Part shown: piece by piece, positions 19,716 to 28,953 of the stretch
Numbering within the stretch: position 1 is the stretch's first letter
Layout: every line of letters begins with the position of its first letter
Assembly: GCF_001040705.1 (NCBI RefSeq)
Contig: NZ_CVQP01000001.1
Location: 302,324 to 366,323 of the forward strand
DNA from: Rhodococcus sp. RD6.2
Lineage (GTDB): Bacteria > Actinomycetota > Actinomycetes > Mycobacteriales > Mycobacteriaceae
Direction: 5' to 3'
DNA length: 64,000 nt
Made by a program: the position numbers and the translations under genes
Notes under the pieces: model-generated
Seen by the model: the letters and a program-made list of their open reading frames with translations, nothing else
What the model was told of the DNA's origin: nothing
Databases searched by the model: none

Positions 19716-21107
19716 ATGGGACGCCTGAACATGCTCCTTCCGATGTCGCCGACCGACTCGATGTTCCTGATCGGTGAGTCGCGCGAGTGCCCGATGCATG
19801 TGGGCGGCCTCGTGCTGTTCGAGCCGCCGGAGGGCGGCGACGCGAGCGACATCCGCGACATGCTCGACACCGCGCTCGCGCGCGACTGGGTCGCACCCCA
19901 GCTGCGTCGCCGGGCGCGGCGATCGCTGGGCACGCTCGGGCAGTGGGGGTGGGAGACCGTCACTGACGTGGACCTGGCCCATCATGTCCAGCACGACGCA
20001 CTCCCGCAGCCCGGCGGTATGCGCGAGCTCATGGCACTGGTTTCCCGCCTGCACGCGGGTCTACTCGACCGGAGCCGGCCGTTGTGGGAGATGCACCTCA
20101 TCGAGGGACTCGCCGACGGTCGTTTCGCGGTGTACATGAAGGTCCATCACGCACTCGCGGACGGAATCTCGGTGATGCGGATGCTGCGGCGGGCGCTCAG
20201 CACCGACGCGGACGCCCGCAACCTGCGCGCTCCGTGGGAACCGGGTGCGCCCCGGCTGGAGGTGGCCTCGCCGGTGACGGGCACCGTGGACTTCGCCGAG
20301 GCGGCGGTCCGTGTCGTCCGGGAATCGGTCGGCGAGGTCGCCGGGCTGGTGCCGGCGCTGGTCGACACCGTCGACCGCGCGCTGCACGGCCGCGGCGGCG
20401 CGCTGACCCTGGCCGCGCCCTCGTCGCTGCTGAACGTGCCGATCGGTGGCGCGCGACGGTTCGCGGCCGGGTCGTGGTCCCTCGAGCGACTGCGGCTGGT
20501 TGCCAAATGCGCGGACGCGACCGTCAACGACGTGGTGCTCGCGATGTCGTCGGGGGCGCTGCGCACCTTCCTGGCGGGGGCCGACGCACTGCCGGGGGAC
20601 CCGCTGTTGGCGCTGGTGCCGGTGTCCCTCCGGAGCGAGGGTCGATCCGAGGGTGGAAACGAAATCGGTGTTCTCACTTGTAATCTCGGCACCCATCATG
20701 CCGAGGCCGCAGATCGCCTCGCTGCCGTCAGGTCGTCGATGCGTGAGGGAAAGGAGACCATGCGCACCCGCAGCGCCACCCAGATCAGGGCGATGAGCGC
20801 GCTCGGGGTCGCGCCGCTCGCACTGGGAATGCTGCTCGGCCGGAGCCTCCCGATCCGGCCGGCGAACGTGATGATCTCGAATGTGCCGGGACCGGATGTC
20901 CCCCTCTACTGGAACGGAGCTCGCATGACCGCCCTGTATCCACTGTCCATCCCCGTCGACGGACAGGCACTCAACATCACCTGCACCAGCACCGACGAGG
21001 AGATCTCGTTCGGGCTCACCGCCTGCCGGAGCCTTCCCGACCTCGCTCCCATGGTCACCCATCTCGACGACGAACTCGCCCTGCTCGAACGGGCGGTCGG
21101 ACTGTGA
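19716..21107 (+). CDS. Wax ester synthase/diacylglycerol acyltransferase (WS/DGAT)
   Basis: Acyl-CoA-dependent acyltransferase of the bacterial WS/DGAT (Tgs/Atf) family that makes triacylglycerol or wax esters at the membrane. It has the catalytic HHALADG (HHxxxDG) at residues 144-150, the N-terminal PMSPTDSMFLIGES motif, and the C-terminal NVMISNVPGP and LYPLSIPVDGQALNI motifs. Length 463. ATG at 19716 is used; ATG at 19731 (MLLPMSPTDS) is an equally good start. It sits opposite the carboxylase that could supply malonyl-CoA, and is coupled to a small membrane protein downstream. Confidence 0.92.
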   Translation: MGRLNMLLPMSPTDSMFLIGESRECPMHVGGLVLFEPPEGGDASDIRDMLDTALARDWVAPQLRRRARRSLGTLGQWGWETVTDVDLAHHVQHDALPQPGGMRELMALVSRLHAGLLDRSRPLWEMHLIEGLADGRFAVYMKVHHALADGISVMRMLRRALSTDADARNLRAPWEPGAPRLEVASPVTGTVDFAEAAVRVVRESVGEVAGLVPALVDTVDRALHGRGGALTLAAPSSLLNVPIGGARRFAAGSWSLERLRLVAKCADATVNDVVLAMSSGALRTFLAGADALPGDPLLALVPVSLRSEGRSEGGNEIGVLTCNLGTHHAEAADRLAAVRSSMREGKETMRTRSATQIRAMSALGVAPLALGMLLGRSLPIRPANVMISNVPGPDVPLYWNGARMTALYPLSIPVDGQALNITCTSTDEEISFGLTACRSLPDLAPMVTHLDDELALLERAVGL

Positions 21108-21301
21108 CCGCCCACCACGGTCGGCACCGGCTGCCCGAGAACGCCGACGCACTACGGATGCGGTCCGCCACCGTCATCGCGTTGACGTCCGCGGTCGCGG
21201 CGGCGATGCCCACGGTGGTCGTCAGCGGTTCGGTTCCGCTTGCCCTGCTCATCGCCCTCGGAACGGTCCTCGCCGTGGCTGTCGCGGGCTTCCTGATCTG
21301 A
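21104..21301 (+). CDS. Small hydrophobic membrane protein
   Basis: 65-residue protein of unknown function. GTG at 21104 overlaps the WS/DGAT stop as GTGA, indicating coupled translation. After a polar N-terminus of about 18 residues come two hydrophobic stretches (SATVIALTSAVAAAMPTVVV and SVPLALLIALGTVLAVAVAG), likely a membrane hairpin. The tight coupling suggests a role linked to the acyltransferase, for example membrane anchoring, but this is inference only. Confidence 0.55.
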   Translation: MTAHHGRHRLPENADALRMRSATVIALTSAVAAAMPTVVVSGSVPLALLIALGTVLAVAVAGFLI

Positions 21302-21402
21302 GTAGGCGAGAAGGGCTGTGCTGCAGTCGGACTCGATGACAGTCGCCTGAGGGCGGGTGCGAGGGGGCGGGCGGCCCGACGCCTCCACTAGGCTGTCTCG
21401 AT

Positions 21403-22347
21403 GTGCTGTCAGTCGTTCCTCGCCCGGTGATCGTCCGGGCACCGTCCAAGGTGAACCTCCACCTGGGTGTCGGCGACCTGCGCGAGGACGGCTATCACGA
21501 GCTGACCTCGGTGTTCCAGGCGCTCTCCCTCAGCGACGACGTGCACCTCACCGAATCCGACACCCTGTCCGTGCGCGTGCAGGGAGTGGACGCCGAGTCG
21601 GTGCCGACGGACCGGTCGAACCTGGTGTGGCGGGCCGCGGAACTGCTGGCCGCGCGTGCGGGCCGGTCTGCCGACGTCGCCATCACCATCGTCAAGGGCG
21701 TCCCGGTTGCAGGCGGTATGGCAGGCGGCAGCGCTGATGCCGCCGCCACGTTGGTCGGACTGAACGAGCTCTGGCACCTCGGGTTGGGGCGGGCCGAACT
21801 GTTCGAGCTCGGTGCCGAGCTGGGTAGCGACGTGCCGTTCACCCTGCACGGCCTGACGGCGTTGGGAACCGGCCGCGGCGAGAAGCTGCTTCCCGTCCTG
21901 TCCCGCAACAGTTTTCATTGGGTCCTCGCCCTCGCGAAGGGGGGATTGAGCACCCCGACGGTGTTCCGTGAGCTCGATCGGTTGCGCGCCGAGGGCAACC
22001 CGCCCCGCATCGGCGGACCGGACGACCTGATGCAGGCGCTCGCGTCCGGCGACGCCGCCGCCCTGGCACCCTTGCTCGGGAACGATCTGCAGCCCGCGGC
22101 GCTGTCCCTCAAACCCGAGCTGCGACGCACGCTGCGCGCGGGCGTCACCGCCGGAGCCCTCGCAGGCATCGTCTCCGGATCGGGACCCACCTGTGCCTTC
22201 CTGTGCGCCGACGAGGGCACGGCCGTCGAGGTCGGCGCCGAACTTGCCGGAGCAGGCGTGTGCCGGACCATCCGCGTCGCGCAGGGGCCGGTCCCGGGCG
22301 CCCGCGTCCTCGGCGACGACAACGAACACCCCGGAACGGAATTCTGA
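21403..22347 (+). CDS. ispE: 4-diphosphocytidyl-2-C-methyl-D-erythritol kinase
   Basis: GHMP-family kinase that phosphorylates CDP-methylerythritol in the MEP isoprenoid pathway. Motifs are [22 protein letters not shown] at the N-terminus, the ATP loop [27 protein letters not shown] and the C-terminal GSGPTCAFL. 314 residues, GTG start at 21403. Its stop overlaps the next start by one base (TGATG), so it is coupled to the ABC-F gene. Confidence 0.95.
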   Translation: MLSVVPRPVIVRAPSKVNLHLGVGDLREDGYHELTSVFQALSLSDDVHLTESDTLSVRVQGVDAESVPTDRSNLVWRAAELLAARAGRSADVAITIVKGVPVAGGMAGGSADAAATLVGLNELWHLGLGRAELFELGAELGSDVPFTLHGLTALGTGRGEKLLPVLSRNSFHWVLALAKGGLSTPTVFRELDRLRAEGNPPRIGGPDDLMQALASGDAAALAPLLGNDLQPAALSLKPELRRTLRAGVTAGALAGIVSGSGPTCAFLCADEGTAVEVGAELAGAGVCRTIRVAQGPVPGARVLGDDNEHPGTEF

Positions 22348-24140
22348 TGGCCAATCTGATCAACCTGGAGCAGGTCTCGAAGTCGTATGGCGTCAAGCCG
22401 TTGCTCGACTCCGTGTCCCTCGGCGTGCAGGAGGGCGAGCGCATCGGTGTCGTCGGCCTCAACGGCGGCGGCAAGACCACGATGCTCGAGGTGCTGGCCG
22501 GTGTCGAGGAGCCCGATTCCGGCCGGGTCAGCCGGGTCGGCGGACTGCGGATGGCCGTCGTCACCCAGCGCGGTGTGTTGCCCGAGGGGGCGAGCGTCGC
22601 GGACGTCGTCCTCGCGCCACTCGGACTCGCGGAGCACGAATGGGCAGGTGACGCCCGGATCCGGTCGATCCTGGCCGGGATCGGCATCGATTCGCTCGGT
22701 CTCGACCGGTCCGTGGAGGGGCTCTCCGGCGGCGAGCGACGCCGGGTCGCGTTGGCCGCGGCCCTCGTGCGAGACCTCGACCTGCTGGTGCTCGACGAGC
22801 CGACCAACCACCTCGACGTCGAGGGCGTGCAGTGGCTCGCCGAACACCTGTTGACGCGTCGCAGCGCGCTCGTCGTCGTCACCCACGACCGCTGGTTCCT
22901 CGACACCGTCGCGTCGCGGACCTGGGAGGTCGTCGGCGGCAAGGTCGAGACCTACGAGGGCGGCTACAACGACTGGATCTTCGCGCGCGCCGAGCGGGCC
23001 CGGCAGGCCGACGCCGCGGAGGAACGTCGCCGGAACCTGGCCCGGAAGGAACTGGCGTGGCTGCGGCGCGGACCGCAGGCCCGCACCTCGAAGCCCAAGT
23101 ATCGCGTCGAGGCAGCGGAGGCGCTGATCGCGAACGTTCCGCCCCCGCGGGACGCCGTCGCGCTGGCGTCATTCGCCAAGAGCAGGCTCGGCCGCGTCGT
23201 CATCGAACTCGAGGACGCGACGCTGGCAACTCCGGACGGCCGCGAGCTGGTCCACGACCTGACGTGGCGACTCGCGCCGGGCGAGCGTGTCGGTCTGGTC
23301 GGCGTCAACGGCTCCGGCAAGACGACGCTGCTGCGCACGCTCGCAGGCGAACTGCAGCCGGCGTCGGGCAAGCGGATCCAGGGGCAGACCGTCAAGATCG
23401 GGTGGCTGCGTCAGGAACTCGACGATCTGCCCGTCGACATGCGGGTGCTCGAGGCCGTCAAGGACGTTGCCGAGCGAATCATGCTGGGTGACAAGGAGAT
23501 TTCCGCGGGGCAGCTGGCCGAGCGGCTCGGGTTCACGCCTGCGCGTCAGCGGACGCCCGTCGGCGACCTCTCCGGTGGCGAGCGGCGACGGCTGCAGCTG
23601 ACGCGTGTCCTGATGAGCGAGCCGAACGTGCTGCTGCTCGACGAGCCGACCAACGATCTCGACATCGACACCTTGCAGCAACTCGAGGACATTCTCGACG
23701 GCTGGGCAGGCACGATGGTGGTCATCTCCCACGACCGCTACCTGATCGAACGCATCTGTGACAGCACCTGGGCGCTGTTCGGGGACGGCAAGCTGACGAA
23801 CCTCCCCGGCGGAATCGAGGAGTATCTTCGGCGCCGCGCGGCAGTGGCCACAGCCGCCGCACCCGGCCCCGCGCCGGTGCGGGTCGCGTCGCCGTCGACC
23901 GAGGGGCCGGCGGTGGTCCGCGACGGTGCTGCCGAGCGCGCCGCGCGGAAGGAGCTGAGCCGCATCGAACGTCAGGTGGCGAAGCTGTCCGAGCGGGAGA
24001 ACACACTGCACGAGGCGTTGGCTGCCGCGTCGACCGACGTCGCGGAACTGCAGAAGCTCGACACCGAACTGCGGGCGGTCGTGGCGGAGAAGGAGTCCGC
24101 AGAAGAGCGGTGGATGGAGCTCGCGGCGGAACTCGACTGA
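22347..24140 (+). CDS. ABC-F family ATPase (Uup/EttA-like)
   Basis: 597-residue soluble protein with two ABC domains and no membrane part. Domain 1 has GLNGGGKTT and LSGGERRRVALAAAL, domain 2 has GVNGSGKTT and LSGGERRRLQLTRVL; both have Walker B LLxLDEPTNxLD. The linker is Arg/Lys-rich and the C-terminus (about 510-597) is predicted coiled coil (RKELSRIERQVAKLSERENTL), as in Uup. ABC-F proteins act on the ribosome, in translation control, antibiotic protection or ribosome rescue. Which of these applies cannot be read from the sequence. Start ATG 22347 follows directly on ispE. Confidence 0.9.
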   Translation: MANLINLEQVSKSYGVKPLLDSVSLGVQEGERIGVVGLNGGGKTTMLEVLAGVEEPDSGRVSRVGGLRMAVVTQRGVLPEGASVADVVLAPLGLAEHEWAGDARIRSILAGIGIDSLGLDRSVEGLSGGERRRVALAAALVRDLDLLVLDEPTNHLDVEGVQWLAEHLLTRRSALVVVTHDRWFLDTVASRTWEVVGGKVETYEGGYNDWIFARAERARQADAAEERRRNLARKELAWLRRGPQARTSKPKYRVEAAEALIANVPPPRDAVALASFAKSRLGRVVIELEDATLATPDGRELVHDLTWRLAPGERVGLVGVNGSGKTTLLRTLAGELQPASGKRIQGQTVKIGWLRQELDDLPVDMRVLEAVKDVAERIMLGDKEISAGQLAERLGFTPARQRTPVGDLSGGERRRLQLTRVLMSEPNVLLLDEPTNDLDIDTLQQLEDILDGWAGTMVVISHDRYLIERICDSTWALFGDGKLTNLPGGIEEYLRRRAAVATAAAPGPAPVRVASPSTEGPAVVRDGAAERAARKELSRIERQVAKLSERENTLHEALAAASTDVAELQKLDTELRAVVAEKESAEERWMELAAELD

Positions 24141-24266
24141 ACGACACGGGCGGCGGCGTCGTTCGGGCATGCCCGAGTGTTCACCCCCCGAGTACGCCGC
24201 AAGGCGACTAGGCTTCGGCTCAAGTCGTTCTTGTCGTTCATGGTCCCGTCATGAAAGGCGTGCGTC

Positions 24267-24761
24267 ATGGATCTGGAGGCTCTAGCCGAGATCACCAGGC
24301 TCAAGCACCGCTATTCGCGCGCCCTGGACACGAAGGACTGGGCGCTGTTCCGGGAGACCCTGCTGCCGGACGCCACCGCCACCTATGGCGAGCACCTCCG
24401 GTTCGAGGATCGTGATGCGCTGGTCTCGTTCATGGAGATCACGCTTGGGCCGCACGTGTTGTCCGAGCACCTGTGCGCGCAGCCGGAGATCGACGTCACG
24501 GGGGACGTCGCGACCGGGACGTGGTTCCTGCAGGACGTCGTGATCATCCCCGAGGACGGAATGATGTTGCGCGGCGCGGCTTTCTATCACGATCGGTATG
24601 CCCGCAACGAGACCGGGGAGTGGCGGATCGCGCACACCGGCTACGAGCGGACGTTCGAGTTGGTGATCGCGTTGTCCGACCTGCCGAGCCTGCAGTTGAC
24701 CTCGAACCGGTGGGCGATGGCGATGAATTCGGTGCCGCCGCGGCAGGCGGTCACCGAGTGA
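24267..24761 (+). CDS. NTF2-like (SnoaL-type) protein
   Basis: 164 residues with the alpha+beta-cone signature of the SnoaL/NTF2-like superfamily: an N-terminal helix LAEITRLKHRYSRALDTKDWALFRETLLPDA followed by strands ending GEWRIAHTGYERTF. Members include dehydratases, isomerases and polyketide cyclases, usually cytoplasmic. The Tyr16 and Asp21-Asp28 region resembles scytalone-dehydratase-like members. Start ATG 24267 follows a weak GAAAGG. It is probably co-transcribed with the SDR at 24832; the substrate is unknown. Confidence 0.75.
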   Translation: MDLEALAEITRLKHRYSRALDTKDWALFRETLLPDATATYGEHLRFEDRDALVSFMEITLGPHVLSEHLCAQPEIDVTGDVATGTWFLQDVVIIPEDGMMLRGAAFYHDRYARNETGEWRIAHTGYERTFELVIALSDLPSLQLTSNRWAMAMNSVPPRQAVTE

Positions 24762-24831
24762 GCGCCCCGCCGAGCATGTCCATCTCGTCGAGCTTCACGT
24801 GGAACCGCGCCGGCAGGCGCACACTCGTCGC

Positions 24832-25668
24832 ATGATCGGTGCACTGCTCAACCCGCTGCCTTCCGTTCGTTCGCTGACGGCCCGTGTGCGTCCCGGACCC
24901 GACCGCATCGCCGGGCGGACGATCCTCGTCACCGGCGCCTCGTCCGGCGTCGGCGAAGCTGCTGCGACCGCGTTCGCGGAGCGCGGCGCGGCCGTGATCC
25001 TGGTGGCGCGGGGAGCCGACGACCTGGCCGTAGTGCGGGACCGGATCGCGGCGGCAGGCGGCGTCGCGCACAGCGTGCCCTGCGACCTGACGACCCAGGA
25101 CGACGTCGAGGCGCTGGCGGCGCGGGTGAACTCCGATCTCGGACCCGTCGATGTGCTGGTCAACAATGCCGGTCGGTCGATCCGCCGCACCGTCACCGAA
25201 TCGCTCGACCGGTTCCACGACTACGAGCGGACGATGGCGCTCAACTACTTCGGTCCCGTGCGGCTGACATTGGCGCTGTTGCCCGGGATGCTCGATCGCG
25301 GACACGGCCATGTCGTCAACGTCGCGACTTGGGGCGTTCCGGGTGGCGTGATGCCGCGGTTCGGGGCTTACCACGCGTCGAAGGCGGCGATCAGTGCATT
25401 CGGCCGTGACCTCGGCGCGGAGGTCGACGGCAGCGGTGTCGCGGTGACGACCGTCCACTTTCCGTTGATCCGGACACCGATGATCGCGCCGACGCAGGAC
25501 TACGACCGGATGCCCGCGTTGACGGCGGAGCAGGCGGCGGGCTGGCTGGTGGACGCGGTGCGGACGCGTCCGGTCGAGATCGCACCGGCGTACGCCGAGT
25601 TGCTGCGATACCTCGGCGCGGTGGCACCGGGAGTCGCGAACTCCCTCGTTCGCCGCGCAGGCATCTAG
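24832..25668 (+). CDS. Short-chain dehydrogenase/reductase
   Basis: 278-residue classical SDR. The NAD(P) motif TGASSGVG is at residues 34-41, NNAG at about 112-115, and the catalytic Tyr180-x3-Lys184 in AYHASK. An N-terminal segment (MIGALLNPLPSVRSL) resembles a short membrane-associating extension found in lipid-active SDRs. ATG at 24832 is preferred over a frame beginning at 24799 that lacks a good ribosome site. Its TAG stop interlocks with the stop of prrB on the other strand (shared CTAG at 25665-25668). Confidence 0.85.
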   Translation: MIGALLNPLPSVRSLTARVRPGPDRIAGRTILVTGASSGVGEAAATAFAERGAAVILVARGADDLAVVRDRIAAAGGVAHSVPCDLTTQDDVEALAARVNSDLGPVDVLVNNAGRSIRRTVTESLDRFHDYERTMALNYFGPVRLTLALLPGMLDRGHGHVVNVATWGVPGGVMPRFGAYHASKAAISAFGRDLGAEVDGSGVAVTTVHFPLIRTPMIAPTQDYDRMPALTAEQAAGWLVDAVRTRPVEIAPAYAELLRYLGAVAPGVANSLVRRAGI

Positions 25669-26993
25669 AGTTCGGGAGACCTGCCAAGCTCCGCGCCCGG
25701 CGGCAGTCGGAGCGCCAGCCTCGCGCCGCCCAGCGGGCTGTCCTCGAGTTCGACGGTCCCGCCGTGCAGCGCGGCCTGTTGCGTCACCAGTGCGAGCCCG
25801 AGTCCGGAGCCGTCGGCACCAGCGCCTCTGCCACGCACGAACCGATCGAAAACCACGACGCGTTCGGCCTCGGGAACACCGCTCCCGTCGTCGTCCACGG
25901 TGAGGACGACCTCGCCGCCCGGATCGCAGCCGATGGTGACCTGGATCCGGTGTGCGCCACCGTGCCGGACCGCGTTGGTGATGGCGTTGTCGAGGACGAG
26001 TCGCAGACCGGTGGGAACGCCGCAGATCACCACCGCGCGCTCCGGCGCCGCGAAGTCGATGTCGACGTCCCGGTGGGTACGTGCGGATTCCTGGACGCAG
26101 CGGTCCACGAGGTCGACGAGGTCGACGTCCTCGTGATCGGAGGCGTCCGCCAGCTCTCCGAGGGCGAGCCGCTCGAGGCCGGTGAGGGTGGTCTCGACCT
26201 GTCGCTGGGTGTCGAGCAGATCGTCGAGGATCTCGGTGCGCTGCTCACCGGTGAGCCGCATTGTCGCGAGCACTTCCAGGTCGGTGCGCATCGAGGTCAG
26301 CGGGGTCCGCAGCTCGTGTGCGGACACCGCCGCGAAGTCCCTGGCCGACCCCAACGCCTCCTCGGTCCGCCGCTGTGCCATCGCGATCCGGTCGAGCATG
26401 TGGCCCATCGCTTCCGACAGGTCCTCGGCCTCCCTCGCCCCGCGCACGTTCGGGCGCGGTGCGCCGGGATCGTCCCCGATCTCGTGGGTGGCGTTGGCGA
26501 GCAGCCGCAGCGGCCGCACGGCCCGGCCGGCCAGCAACCAGCCGAGGCCGCCCGCCGCCGCGATCGCCACCACGGCTGCGATGGCCACAGCCACCTGCTG
26601 CTGCCGGATGGCCTGGGTCAGCGGGTCCTCCGGGACGGTCAACGCCAGGACGGCTCCCGATTCTCCAGGTACCGCGACGTCGCGGACGCGGACCGCAGTG
26701 CCTGCCATCAACTCCGTTCGAGTCGCATCCTCGGTCGCCAGGGCCTCAACGGGGTCCGTGGACCCATCGGCCACGACCGAGGGCAGCGGGAGCACCGGTG
26801 CCATGGCCGTGTCGGCCGGGGCCAATTCGGCCGGGAAAGCCAACGTCACGGAGTCGAGGGTCCGGTCGATCTGCTCGGACCCGTTCACTCTCAGGAACAC
26901 CGCGATGGCGGCGCCGATCGCGACGATGACGACGGCCGCCGACAACGCCGACACGATGGCGACCCGCGCCCGCAGCGACAATGACCGCCTCAT
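25665..26993 (-). CDS. prrB: Sensor histidine kinase PrrB-like
   Basis: 442-residue membrane histidine kinase: membrane segment (about 10-35), extracytoplasmic loop of about 115 residues, second membrane segment (about 155-178), HAMP, dimerisation/phospho-acceptor helix SAHELRTPL and HATPase with [19 protein letters not shown] and GSGLGLALV. The kinase core ([33 protein letters not shown]) matches mycobacterial PrrB as I recall it. ATG at 26993 overlaps the prrA stop as ATGA. In M. tuberculosis PrrAB is essential and responds to nitrogen limitation and macrophage entry. Confidence 0.88.
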   Translation of the reverse strand: MRRSLSLRARVAIVSALSAAVVIVAIGAAIAVFLRVNGSEQIDRTLDSVTLAFPAELAPADTAMAPVLPLPSVVADGSTDPVEALATEDATRTELMAGTAVRVRDVAVPGESGAVLALTVPEDPLTQAIRQQQVAVAIAAVVAIAAAGGLGWLLAGRAVRPLRLLANATHEIGDDPGAPRPNVRGAREAEDLSEAMGHMLDRIAMAQRRTEEALGSARDFAAVSAHELRTPLTSMRTDLEVLATMRLTGEQRTEILDDLLDTQRQVETTLTGLERLALGELADASDHEDVDLVDLVDRCVQESARTHRDVDIDFAAPERAVVICGVPTGLRLVLDNAITNAVRHGGAHRIQVTIGCDPGGEVVLTVDDDGSGVPEAERVVVFDRFVRGRGAGADGSGLGLALVTQQAALHGGTVELEDSPLGGARLALRLPPGAELGRSPEL

Positions 26994-27691
26994 GGCTGGG
27001 CCCGCAGGACGAATCCGACTCCTCGGACGGTGTGCAGGACTCGCGGCATCGAGTTCGCCTCCAGCTTCTTGCGTAGATAGGTGACGAAGACGTCCACCAC
27101 GTTGGTGTCGGCGTCGAAGTCGTAGCCCCACACCAGCCGCAGCAGCTGGGGGCGGCTGAGCACGACGCCCGCGTTCTCGGCCAGCGCGCCGAGCAGGTCG
27201 AACTCGCGCTTGGTGAGGTCCAGCCTGCGGCCCGCGACGTGGGCGCGCCGTCCCGGCAGGTCCACCTCCAGGGCCCCGATCGCGACGGTGCCTGCGGGCG
27301 CGGCGGCCCGGGGCGCCCGCCGCAGCAGCGCCCGGAGCCTGGCGACCAGTTCGCCGAGCTCGAACGGCTTGGTCAGGTAGTCGTCCGCGCCGGCCTCGAG
27401 TCCCGCGATCCGGTCGCCCACCGAGCTGCGGGCGCTGAGCACGCAGATCGGTACGTCGTTGCCCATTGCCCGCAGCGCGGTGACCACGCCAACGCCGTCG
27501 AGGCCAGGCATGTTCACGTCCAGGACGATCGCGGCGGGGCATTCGGCGGACACGGCCCGCAGGGCGGAGGCGCCGTCCGTCGCTGTGTCGGTGTGAAACC
27601 CGGACAGACGGAGCCCCCGCTCCAGCGAGGCCAGGACCTTGGCGTCGTCGTCCACGACGAGGATTCGAGCGGTGTCGGTCACCCGATCCAT
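26990..27691 (-). CDS. prrA: OmpR-family response regulator PrrA-like
   Basis: 233 residues: receiver domain with acidic pocket (VVDDD, residues 12-16), phospho-acceptor Asp58 in IVLDVNMPG, and Lys in YLTKPFE. The C-terminal winged helix has [14 protein letters not shown] and the recognition part [25 protein letters not shown]. The sequence is very close to M. tuberculosis PrrA as I remember it ([30 protein letters not shown]). ATG at 27691; GTG at 27682 is an alternative. First gene of the prrAB operon. Confidence 0.92.
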   Translation of the reverse strand: MDRVTDTARILVVDDDAKVLASLERGLRLSGFHTDTATDGASALRAVSAECPAAIVLDVNMPGLDGVGVVTALRAMGNDVPICVLSARSSVGDRIAGLEAGADDYLTKPFELGELVARLRALLRRAPRAAAPAGTVAIGALEVDLPGRRAHVAGRRLDLTKREFDLLGALAENAGVVLSRPQLLRLVWGYDFDADTNVVDVFVTYLRKKLEANSMPRVLHTVRGVGFVLRAQP

Positions 27692-27714
27692 GGTGCCAGG
27701 ATGCGCAGGGTGTC

Positions 27715-28197
27715 CTAGCAGACGCGGGTCACGGCCAGGGTGCCGGCCGGGGCGTTCTCGTCCATCTGGATCGTCAGCATCTGCGGTGCCTCAGCGGTCA
27801 CCTCGTCGGCGGGGACGGCGAGGGTGATGGTGCCGTCGGCGATCATCCGCTGCACCTCTTCCTCGGTCAGAACCTCCACCTCGTCGACGGGAATGGCGGG
27901 CGTGGACTCGACAGCCGGCACCGCGGTGCCCTCCGCGATCAACTTCTGCAGTTCCGCCGGGATCAGATCGGTGGGCAACCCCGCACAGGTCGCCGCGTCC
28001 AGCGCGGCACCGAGGACCGCGGGCCCGGACGCCTCGCCGACGGGCGCGGCCCCCCGGACGACGACGGGGCCGCCCTGAGGGATGGCGTTGTCGGCCCACG
28101 CGACGCCGGGGAGCGCCACCGCGGCGGTGGCAACCGCGGCGGCCGCGACGATCCCTGCTCGGGTGCGGAAGGTGCCGGCATCGAGGGACTTGCGCAT
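27715..28197 (-). CDS. Secreted protein of unknown function (160 aa)
   Basis: Signal peptide ([22 protein letters not shown], cleavage near WADN, residue about 36) followed by a mature domain of about 124 residues rich in Pro, Glu and Ala. The [23 protein letters not shown] and [15 protein letters not shown] segments look like two copies of a short helix-turn repeat (x-QxxIAxGT). A single Cys pair is possible (TCAGL and the C-terminal RVC). ATG at 28197. It sits just upstream of prrAB on the same strand (24-base gap), so it could belong to the PrrAB operon. Confidence 0.7.
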   Translation of the reverse strand: MRKSLDAGTFRTRAGIVAAAAVATAAVALPGVAWADNAIPQGGPVVVRGAAPVGEASGPAVLGAALDAATCAGLPTDLIPAELQKLIAEGTAVPAVESTPAIPVDEVEVLTEEEVQRMIADGTITLAVPADEVTAEAPQMLTIQMDENAPAGTLAVTRVC

Positions 28198-28295
28198 GGG
28201 AACTCCTTGGGTCGTGTCGCAGCCCCGGTGGCTTCGACGGGACCCAAGTTATGGACGAAAAACTCGGCGCCAGTTAGCGAATCATTAGGGGTTCA

Positions 28296-28949
28296 TTAGA
28301 CCCGCATCGGTGTCGTCCGGCGCTGGATCCGCAGCCACACCGCGAAGCCCCACACCACGAACCCGGCGTACACCAGGTACAGGATCGCGGACGGGTAGTA
28401 CCCGGCCTTGAGCAGCAGTGGCACCCCGACAACGTCGACGCCGATCCAGATCAGCCAGAACTCGGTCCAGCCGCGTGCCATGCCGTAGGTGGCCAGCATC
28501 GAGCCCATGAAGATCCACGCCTCGGCCCACGGTCCGTACGACCCCAGACGTCCGAAGATCTGCGCGAACGCCACGGTGCCGACGGCCATCGCGAGGAGCA
28601 GCAGTAGCCGGTCCCGCGGCGGCGCCCACCGCGGGAGGACGGCCTGGCCCGACTCGTGCCGCGAGCGCAGCCATTGAGTCCAGCCGTACACGCTCACGGT
28701 GATGAACATCAGCTGGCGGCCGGCCTGGCCGTACAGGTTCAGTTCCTGCGGCGTGTGGAACAACGCGCCCATGAACACGGTGAACAGCAACGCATTTCCG
28801 GCGATGCCGACCGGCCACGCCCACACCACGCGCTTCATCCCGCCGATTGCCGACGCGATACCGAATGTGTTGCCGAGGATCTCGCGCCACAGGATCGTGG
28901 CCCCGCCTACGTGCAGCTCCGCATCGAACAGGGTGAGCAGCGGGTTCAC
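28296..28949 (-). CDS. pnuC: Nicotinamide mononucleotide/riboside transporter PnuC
   Basis: 217-residue membrane protein with seven predicted hydrophobic segments and the PnuC signature WLIWIGVDVVGVPLL together with YGWTQWLR. It imports nicotinamide riboside for NAD salvage by facilitated diffusion with intracellular trapping. GTG at 28949 lies 4 bases after the prfC stop, so it is probably co-transcribed with prfC. NrtR proteins regulate pnuC in some bacteria; the NrtR-like gene at 8294 is a candidate but there is no direct evidence. Confidence 0.9.
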   Translation of the reverse strand: MNPLLTLFDAELHVGGATILWREILGNTFGIASAIGGMKRVVWAWPVGIAGNALLFTVFMGALFHTPQELNLYGQAGRQLMFITVSVYGWTQWLRSRHESGQAVLPRWAPPRDRLLLLLAMAVGTVAFAQIFGRLGSYGPWAEAWIFMGSMLATYGMARGWTEFWLIWIGVDVVGVPLLLKAGYYPSAILYLVYAGFVVWGFAVWLRIQRRTTPMRV

Positions 28950-28953
28950 GGAG